Assembly: GCA_045628865.1 (NCBI GenBank)
Contig: JAZQQB010000036.1
Coordinates: 1-19,218 of the forward strand
Length of the DNA: 19,218 bases
Source: JAZQQB01 sp045628865
GTDB lineage: Bacteria; Bacillota; Clostridia; Lachnospirales; Lachnospiraceae
Direction: 5' to 3'
Part shown: positions 13,617-19,218 of the stretch, in pieces
Position numbering within the stretch: position 1 is the first letter of the stretch
How the letters are laid out: the number at the start of each line of letters is the position of its first letter
Made by a program: the position numbers and the translations under genes
The notes under the pieces: generated by a model
Database searches by the model: none
Seen by the model: the letters and a program-made list of their open reading frames with translations, nothing else
Told to the model about the DNA's origin: nothing

Positions 13617-15710
13617 CTACTCCACAACGATCTTATCCTGTGGGATAAATCTTTTTACAGCTGCATAAAAAGTCTTTCTATCAATTGGCTTACTGATATA
13701 ATCATCAAAGCCAGCTTCCAAAAACATTTCCCTGGAACCACTTACTGCATTGGCAGTCAGCGCGATAACAGGAATTGTCAAAAGCCTTGGATTGCCGGTT
13801 AATTTGATATTCTTTAAGGTATCAATGCCGTCCATCTCTGGCATCATATAATCCATAAAGATCAAATCATAGTCTTCCGTTTCTAACCTCTTTAAACATT
13901 CCTTTCCGGATAAAACTGTTACAACCTGAGCTTCAATCTTTTCAAGCATACCACCAGCCACTTGCAGATTGATCTGATTATCATCTACAACCATAATCCT
14001 TGCCTCAGGACATTTATACGGACTAAAACGATCCGCACGCTTTTTGGCTAGATTTCTGGTTCCAGTCATGATTTCCACCACATTCATAACATGCACTGGT
14101 CTTAATAAGGTTAAAAAGTTATAACCTACGCCATGCATTTCAGCACTCTTTTTCGAGATAAAGACCAGCTTCTTTCTAAGCTCTTCTTCCTTCGCATTTT
14201 CTTCCACAAATTTCAGATAATTTTGTCCAAAAAATACATGAGAAATCTCGTCTTTAGAAAGGACCTCCAAAAACTCCTTTTCTGAGTGGATGAAGGTATA
14301 TGGCGTCTTTAACTGGCGGAAGATAAACTGCATATTATTGGCCTGTCTGGTATCATCCTCAAAAATAGCAACACGAAAGCTTCCCTTTGGAAGACTTGCA
14401 ATCTCCTCAGCCTGTTCAATCCTTTGCGGAATAGATACAGAAAAAGTACTTCCCTTACCATAGGTACTATCCACTTTGATGACTCCATTCATTTTTTCAG
14501 TCAGCACCTTAGAATTGGAAAGTCCCAAGCCAAATCCAGCTGTTTTTTCCTTCACATCAATTCCGCGAACAAATGGTTCAAAAATGGATTTCTGTTCTTC
14601 GTTTCGAATTCCAATTCCTGTATCTGTTACTTCAAAGGTAATACGACAATGATTCTCATCAATAGCTGTATTCAATACACGCAGCGTAATATATCCCTCG
14701 TTGGTATACTTCACCGCATTGGAAATGAGATTCACCATAATCTGTCTTAACTTGTCTGGATCTCCATAAAGCTTTTTCGGAATGGATGCATCAATCTCAG
14801 TATAGAATTCAATTCCGGAATCCAGTAACTGAACCGCAAACATGTTGATGATCTCTTCCATAAACTCAACCGTATCATATACTTCTTCTTTGATCTCTAA
14901 TCCAGCTTCCTCTAATTTAGAAAAATCAAGCAGGTTATTGGTAATGGATAATAGGGCCTTACTAAAGTTTAAGATATGGTTCATATTTTCCATGGATTCC
15001 GGATTCATTTCCTTATCCATGGCAAGCTCTGCCGTACCAATAATGGCATTTAAAGGTGTTCTGATATCATGAGAAACATTTACCAGAAAAATATCCTTGG
15101 CATAACCTGCATTTCTGGCTTCTTCTGTAGATTCGTAATTTCTCTGGATTTCATCATGGATCAATCGATTTTTGTAATAAGCGATCATTGCTCCAATCAA
15201 GCCGTTTAATGCGATAGAAACAAAGATCAGAACATAATCTGCCTGTGAAATGTTGGCAAATTTTTCCTGCAATAGTGCCGATCTTGTTTGTGCGATATAC
15301 AGAACAGTCACCCCAAAAACAAGCATATCAAATACAATGGCACAATTTCTGGTTTTTCCTTCAAACAAATAGGCGGTTAACACCAGACAGGATACAAAAT
15401 AGATCGGTACCGATGCCGGGTGCCCCTTTGCCAGCAGATAATAAGCCGGATATATTAAAATATGAATGCCATACAAACACAACTGCGCGATCTTCATGAT
15501 TTTTGCATCAGACACATCCTGTAAAAACAGCAAAAAGGAAAAACAGATTCCAAAAAGTAATATGATACGGATAGTTGCTTCCATCATGAAAAACATGCTC
15601 ATATAAAAACATATGCCAAATCCCAAAAAGGATAACAAACAGAACACATGATACAACTGCTCTTTTTCCGGGATCTCGCTAGAAAAATACTTTTGTATAA
15701 ACCTACGCAT
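13617..15710 (-). CDS. Hybrid histidine kinase with REC
   Basis: Membrane-bound sensor kinase of 697 residues, numbered from the ATG at 15710, chosen because GGAGGG lies five bases upstream; a TTG immediately before is less well spaced. About six hydrophobic helices (20-180) are followed by HisKA with VSHDIRTP (His214), a complete HATPase (N-box with Asn331, DTGIG at 363-367, GFGLGLS at 392-398), a receiver-like domain lacking the phospho-acceptor (about 445-550), and a canonical C-terminal REC (Asp576/577, Asp620, Lys674). It has no Hpt, whereas the downstream kinase has one, so a relay between the two products is plausible. It starts 15 bp after the REC-HD-GYP gene. The input signal cannot be read from the sequence, since no periplasmic sensor domain is apparent. 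Confidence 0.92.
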   Translation of the reverse strand: MRRFIQKYFSSEIPEKEQLYHVFCLLSFLGFGICFYMSMFFMMEATIRIILLFGICFSFLLFLQDVSDAKIMKIAQLCLYGIHILIYPAYYLLAKGHPASVPIYFVSCLVLTAYLFEGKTRNCAIVFDMLVFGVTVLYIAQTRSALLQEKFANISQADYVLIFVSIALNGLIGAMIAYYKNRLIHDEIQRNYESTEEARNAGYAKDIFLVNVSHDIRTPLNAIIGTAELAMDKEMNPESMENMNHILNFSKALLSITNNLLDFSKLEEAGLEIKEEVYDTVEFMEEIINMFAVQLLDSGIEFYTEIDASIPKKLYGDPDKLRQIMVNLISNAVKYTNEGYITLRVLNTAIDENHCRITFEVTDTGIGIRNEEQKSIFEPFVRGIDVKEKTAGFGLGLSNSKVLTEKMNGVIKVDSTYGKGSTFSVSIPQRIEQAEEIASLPKGSFRVAIFEDDTRQANNMQFIFRQLKTPYTFIHSEKEFLEVLSKDEISHVFFGQNYLKFVEENAKEEELRKKLVFISKKSAEMHGVGYNFLTLLRPVHVMNVVEIMTGTRNLAKKRADRFSPYKCPEARIMVVDDNQINLQVAGGMLEKIEAQVVTVLSGKECLKRLETEDYDLIFMDYMMPEMDGIDTLKNIKLTGNPRLLTIPVIALTANAVSGSREMFLEAGFDDYISKPIDRKTFYAAVKRFIPQDKIVVE

Positions 15711-15725
15711 CAAATCCCTCCGTTA

Positions 15726-16787
15726 CTAATTGGTAGCCCGGAAAATATCCTGTTGCACCGCAATAAACAAATCCACAAGTTCCGGATCAAATGAGGTATA
15801 CTTCATAAAACGGATTCTTGTCACTGCAGCTTCATGTGGTACTGGTGCATCCTCATCAATTCCCATTCGAAGATTATCATAAGCATTTACAATGGCAAGT
15901 GCTCTTGCCTCAAAAGGAATATCCTTGGCACGAAGTCCCTCTGGATAACCTGTTCCATCATACTTTTCATGATGACTCTTACACATGTTTAATGCATAAG
16001 ACAAAAAGTTATTTCCAAGATTCACGCTTGCAACCTTTGCAATGGAATCTGCGCCCATAGTTGTATGGGTCTCCATTGCCTTCTTTTCAAAATCCGATTT
16101 CTTTACACCTGGCTGTGTTGCCACGAACTTATCAGATAAACAGATTTTTCCAACATCATGGATCTTACTTGCAAAACAAATGGTAGAAACCTCGTCAGCA
16201 CTCAGGTTACATTTGCCTTCACGCATGCACGCCGATAAGAGCACATCCATATAACGTTCTACACGTCTTGCATGTCCTCCTGAAAAACCATCACGCTTAT
16301 CCATCAGATCAACGATCATCTCTACGATGGAATACTGTAGTTCTACTATCTTCTTTACTTTTTCCTGGACCATACCACTTAACTGTGCATTGTAGTCGTC
16401 CTTTTTTCTTTCCTGCTCAATATTAGCGATCTGCACGTCAACATGCTTTTTCAAAATATTGGCAGTATATGGTTTACGGATATAATCTAGAGCACCAAGA
16501 TTATAGCTTTCCAATTCCGTTGTGTCATCATCCTGAGCAGTCAGGAAAATAATAGGAATCTTTGCAAGCTTTGGTGTACATTTCATTTCACTGATAACCT
16601 GGAATCCATTTACGTTTGGCATATCGATATCCAAAAGCACCAGGTCAGGCAGATCTGGCATGTCATTTAGACATTCCAGCGCAGAAATACCAGAAGAGAC
16701 TGGAATCACATCATAGGTGTCTTCCAATGTTTTCTTGGCCATAATCAGATTGGCCATATTATCATCCACAATCATAACTCGATACAT
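15726..16787 (-). CDS. Response regulator with HD-GYP domain
   Basis: The 353-residue cytoplasmic protein combines an N-terminal REC (1-120; Asp8/9, phospho-acceptor Asp53, Lys105), a short coiled linker (about 122-150) and an HD-GYP domain (about 155-350), the class that hydrolyses cyclic di-GMP. Visible metal-site residues are His172, the HD pair His210/Asp211 (IHDVGK), His241, and His272/His273 in HHEKYDGTGYP (272-282). The usual late metal-binding Asp in the ADxYDAL block appears as Asn301 (VNAYDNL), so activity or metal type may be altered. GGGGG precedes the ATG. It heads the three-gene signalling series, so phosphorylation by the downstream kinases is the likely input and c-di-GMP level the likely output. 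Confidence 0.92.
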   Translation of the reverse strand: MYRVMIVDDNMANLIMAKKTLEDTYDVIPVSSGISALECLNDMPDLPDLVLLDIDMPNVNGFQVISEMKCTPKLAKIPIIFLTAQDDDTTELESYNLGALDYIRKPYTANILKKHVDVQIANIEQERKKDDYNAQLSGMVQEKVKKIVELQYSIVEMIVDLMDKRDGFSGGHARRVERYMDVLLSACMREGKCNLSADEVSTICFASKIHDVGKICLSDKFVATQPGVKKSDFEKKAMETHTTMGADSIAKVASVNLGNNFLSYALNMCKSHHEKYDGTGYPEGLRAKDIPFEARALAIVNAYDNLRMGIDEDAPVPHEAAVTRIRFMKYTSFDPELVDLFIAVQQDIFRATN

Positions 16788-16823
16788 AGCATAACCCCCG
16801 TTTTACTAGTGTGTCGCTTTTTT

Positions 16824-16849
16824 GTTTCCGGGGAAAGTCCCCGGAAAAC
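16824..16849. other. GC-rich stem-loop between the VWA and REC-HD-GYP genes
   Basis: GTTTCCGGGGA (16824-16834) is complementary to the segment 16838-16849 across a three-base loop, with a one-base bulge in the A run. On the minus strand it is followed by CAAAAAAGC, an A run, not a T run, so it does not read as an intrinsic terminator for the genes that cross it. It may stabilise or delimit the 3' end of the moxR-VWA mRNA. Confidence 0.6.
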
Positions 16850-16853
16850 GTTA

Positions 16854-18062
16854 CTAAGCTTTCGTTTGCATTAGGTCTATCATAGCTCTATTTAAACCGT
16901 CAATTGTCAGCGGATACATGTGAAGCATATGCTTGATCGCTGTTTCCGCCTCTCTCCATGGAGCATCTCCAGGAGCCATTTTCGGATTTAACCATACTAT
17001 CTTTTTAAAGTGGCGCTTCATGCCCTTCAGCCATTCTTCCCCGGAACGACCTCCATTTGGTCCTCTGTAGTTACCATCCTTCGCATAAAGCTCCTCTGGT
17101 GCCATGGCAGCGTCCCCTATGATGATCACCTTATAATCGCGATCTAAATTCCGCCACATCCACTCAGTTTCAACCCAATCACCGTTATCGCACTCAGGCG
17201 TTTTGTAAACGTGTGAATATATACAATTATGGAAATAATAAGTTTTTACATCTTTAAAATGATTGGAACGGTCAACCGCCTGGAAAAGGTCGTTCATCAA
17301 GCTGGAATATGGAATCATGGTTCCTCCAGAATCCATCAAAAGAAGCAGCTTTACTGTATTCTTTCTTGGCTTGTCCATGACGATCTCCAACATACCACCG
17401 TTATTACAGGTTTTGTTGATAGTTCCATCAATATCTAATTCAGTTTTCGGAATATCCAGCCTTGTAGAATACTGACGAAGTCGTTTAAATGCCAGCTGGA
17501 ACTGTCTGTTGGTCATCACCCTGTCATCTCTGAAATCCCGATATTTACGGGCCCCTACAACAGCAAATGCCGATTGATAACCAGTACTTCCACCTACTCG
17601 GATACCGCCCATGTTACCGCCGGTATTACCAAAAGAGGTCTTACCCATGGTACCGATCCAAAAGCTACCACCGTTATGCTCACTATCCTGATCCTTTAGA
17701 CGTTCCTTGAACTTCTGTTCCACGTCCTCCTTATCAATGCCCATCGGGGTATCCATCTGGTTTAGATAATCCCTGTTCATCTCATGCATCAGATCATTCA
17801 GTTCTGGCTTATCCAGCCATTCAAGCATTCTGTTGGTCAATTCTTCCGAAGTATGTTTAAATTTGAAGGTATCTTCAAATGCCATATCAAATTTATCAAA
17901 ATCAGTTTCTGACTTTACCAAAATCATTCTCGCCACATAATAAAACTGTGTCATGGAACTTTCACAAAGTCCCTTATCCAATGCTTCCTGTAAGGTCAGC
18001 CACTCACTTAATGTCACTCTAAGTCCGTTTTCTTTTAGTTTATAGAAAAACTTGGAAAACAT
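16854..18062 (-). CDS. CoxE-like VWA-domain protein, MoxR partner
   Basis: The 402-residue cytoplasmic protein has a helical N-terminal half (1-125), a Gly-rich segment (131-161, repeated GG/GN), and a C-terminal von Willebrand A-like domain (about 235-395). The metal-ion site reads LLLMDSGGTM (241-249, with Asp244 as the first ligand) in place of the usual DxSxS; a later Asp in IIIGDAAMAPEEL (Asp317) completes it. Such proteins act with a MoxR AAA+ ATPase as a chaperone or cofactor-insertion pair (as CoxE with CoxD). The client here is unknown, and no CO dehydrogenase or other obvious client is in the window. GGAGGG precedes the ATG. moxR lies 40 bp upstream on the same strand. Confidence 0.82.
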   Translation of the reverse strand: MFSKFFYKLKENGLRVTLSEWLTLQEALDKGLCESSMTQFYYVARMILVKSETDFDKFDMAFEDTFKFKHTSEELTNRMLEWLDKPELNDLMHEMNRDYLNQMDTPMGIDKEDVEQKFKERLKDQDSEHNGGSFWIGTMGKTSFGNTGGNMGGIRVGGSTGYQSAFAVVGARKYRDFRDDRVMTNRQFQLAFKRLRQYSTRLDIPKTELDIDGTINKTCNNGGMLEIVMDKPRKNTVKLLLLMDSGGTMIPYSSLMNDLFQAVDRSNHFKDVKTYYFHNCIYSHVYKTPECDNGDWVETEWMWRNLDRDYKVIIIGDAAMAPEELYAKDGNYRGPNGGRSGEEWLKGMKRHFKKIVWLNPKMAPGDAPWREAETAIKHMLHMYPLTIDGLNRAMIDLMQTKA

Positions 18063-18102
18063 GCCATCCCTCCAGTCTATATCAATTTCATTACTTCATC
18101 CA

Positions 18103-18924
18103 TTAATATAGCTGGTTGCTGTTCTTCTGGACGGTTTCGAGATCTTCATCCTTTTTCACAATGACACCAATGAATGGAAGCTTTGCACGGATCTCATCTG
18201 CCGGAATGCCACCGATCTGCAGTGCATTGATCCAGTCGATCAGTTCAGAGGTGCTTGGCTTTTTACGGATATCGCGAAGTGTACGGATTGCGTAAAATAC
18301 CTGCATTGCATTCTTTAATACGTTCTCTTCTACATCAGGATAATGTACCTTTACGATTTCTTCCATCAGTGCTTCATCCGGGAAGTCAATGTAATGGAAA
18401 ATACAACGACGTAAAAATGCATCCGGAAGCTCCTTCTCTGCATTAGAGGTAATGATTACGATTGGTCTGTTCTTAGCCTTTACAGTTCTTTTTGTTTCAT
18501 GGATATAAAATTCCATCTTATCCAATTCCCAAAGTAAGTCATTTGGGAATTCCAGATCGGCTTTATCAATCTCATCAATCAAAAGTACAACCTGCTCGTC
18601 AGCATCAAACGCCTCTCCTAATTTACCAAGCTTGATGTAGCGGGAAATATCATCCACGCCTTCCTCACCAAACTGTCCATCATACAAACGCTGAATGGTA
18701 TCATACATATAAAGACCATCCTGAGCCTTTGTGGTAGATTTGATATTCCAAATGATCAGCTTTTTTCCCAGTGACTTTGCAACTGCTTCTGCAAGCATTG
18801 TTTTTCCGGTACCTGGTTCACCCTTGATCAAAAGTGGCTTTTTCAGTGCGATTGCTACGTTCACACTAGCCATTAACTGCTCACTGGCAACATATTCGCC
18901 AGTACTTGTAAATTGTTCTGCCAT
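18103..18924 (-). CDS. MoxR-family AAA+ ATPase
   Basis: The 273-residue ATPase has Walker A GEPGTGKT (35-42), Walker B LLIDEIDKAD (114-123), sensor-1 TSN (159-161) and the arginine-rich LPDAFLRRC segment (167-175), followed by a helical lid (about 190-250). This is the usual MoxR size and layout. MoxR proteins remodel or load cofactors into partner complexes, with a VWA protein as adaptor; that partner is the next gene. I start it at the ATG at 18924 because GGAG lies six bases upstream; an in-frame ATG at 18936 lies inside the shared leader hairpin and would disrupt that signal. It sits about 42 bp after gpsA and may be co-transcribed with it. Confidence 0.92.
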   Translation of the reverse strand: MAEQFTSTGEYVASEQLMASVNVAIALKKPLLIKGEPGTGKTMLAEAVAKSLGKKLIIWNIKSTTKAQDGLYMYDTIQRLYDGQFGEEGVDDISRYIKLGKLGEAFDADEQVVLLIDEIDKADLEFPNDLLWELDKMEFYIHETKRTVKAKNRPIVIITSNAEKELPDAFLRRCIFHYIDFPDEALMEEIVKVHYPDVEENVLKNAMQVFYAIRTLRDIRKKPSTSELIDWINALQIGGIPADEIRAKLPFIGVIVKKDEDLETVQKNSNQLY

Positions 18925-18966
18925 ACTAATCTCCATTTCATCTGTGAAATCTAAAGCGGTCTATTT
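18922..18966 (-). promoter_or_regulatory. Start-site element shared with cdd: hairpin next to the SD
   Basis: On the minus strand AAATAGACCGCT is followed by ATTTCA-CAGA-TGAAAT, GGAG and the moxR ATG. Length and layout equal the element at 9087-9131, with 34 of 45 positions identical. It begins directly after the gpsA stop codon, so it fills the whole gap between the two genes. Confidence 0.6.
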
Positions 18967-19218
18967 CTATTCTTCCCAAGGAATCTCAGAATTTTCAATC
19001 TTTTTATCACGAAGCATCAGTCCCTTAACGGCTTCTGCAGCTGGTTTGTCTTCAAAAAGAATCTGATTAACCTGTTCAATGATTGGCATAGATACACCAT
19101 ATTTTAAAGAAAGGCCCATTGCAGCCTTCGCTGAATAAACACCTTCTACTACCATCTTTACTTCGTCCATTGCTTCCTGCATGGTCTTGCCCTGACCAAT
19201 CAAAATACCGGCACGTCT
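18967..19218 (-). CDS. gpsA: NAD(P)H-dependent glycerol-3-phosphate dehydrogenase, C-terminal end (partial)
   Basis: Only the last 83 codons and the TAG stop are present; the gene continues past the right edge. The visible part begins RRAGILIGQGKT, the block that follows the SRN segment of GpsA. It then shows VVEGVYSAKAA, the MPIIEQVNQIL helix and LMLRDKK, all typical of the C-terminal helical domain that closes over glycerol-3-phosphate. The full enzyme reduces dihydroxyacetone phosphate to sn-glycerol-3-phosphate, the backbone for phospholipid synthesis. No terminator follows before moxR. Reading an internal TTG at 19203 as a start would be an error. Confidence 0.9.
   Translation of the reverse strand, partial: RRAGILIGQGKTMQEAMDEVKMVVEGVYSAKAAMGLSLKYGVSMPIIEQVNQILFEDKPAAEAVKGLMLRDKKIENSEIPWEE

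Noticed and set aside
16824..16849. Terminator for the moxR-VWA operon
   Set aside because: On the transcribed strand the hairpin is followed by an A run, and its T run lies on the wrong side.

Overview
The window looks like chromosomal DNA from an anaerobic, endospore-forming, low-GC Firmicute, most likely a Lachnospiraceae/Clostridia member. The case rests on a complete class III (oxygen-sensitive) ribonucleotide reductase pair, a full-length SpoIVA, SD sequences of AGGAGG/GGGGG type, consensus sigma-A promoters, and the protein styles of the WYL regulator, HD-GYP regulator and hybrid kinases. Species assignment is inference. Nearly all genes lie on the minus strand; the one plus-strand gene is a 65-residue membrane protein.

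Layout, left to right. 1-718: gene-poor and repeat-rich, with a G-tract tandem repeat (1-64), an 83-bp tandem repeat whose units each carry a 9-bp inverted repeat (344-592), and a minus-strand terminator (624-670). 719-1108: a small protein with two membrane segments, preceded by a 10-bp-arm palindrome. 1451-4745: dut, nrdG and nrdD (transcribed nrdD to nrdG to dut), a dNTP-supply operon. 4746-5306: an unusually long (~520 nt), heavily structured leader, a perfect TTGACA-N17-TATAAT promoter and two NrdR-box-like palindromes. 5409-6395: a WYL regulator, divergent from the 6661-6858 membrane protein. 6989-9089: a membrane-anchored MutS-like ATPase behind cytidine deaminase. 9247-10725: spoIVA with a sigma-E-like promoter. 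10796-16787: three signalling genes in series, namely a REC-HD-GYP protein, a hybrid histidine kinase, and a larger hybrid kinase with Hpt whose ATP-binding N-box is lost. 16854-18924: a CoxE-like VWA protein and a MoxR AAA+ ATPase. 18967-19218: the C-terminal end of gpsA, running off the right edge.

Working together: nrdD/nrdG/dut and cdd all feed the nucleotide pool, and the nrd operon is probably repressed by NrdR (not encoded here). The three signalling genes can form a phosphorelay: the intact kinase and the REC-HD-GYP protein feed c-di-GMP turnover, while the larger protein, with intact REC and Hpt but a degraded ATP site, may act as a relay or scaffold. MoxR and the VWA protein form the usual chaperone-like pair.

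The most unusual signals are non-coding. They are the nested inverted-repeat element in the nrdD leader with mutually exclusive pairings, the 83-bp hairpin repeats, and a 45-bp start-site element shared by the unrelated genes cdd and moxR. I recognise no named RNA family in any of these, and no homology search or folding program was run.
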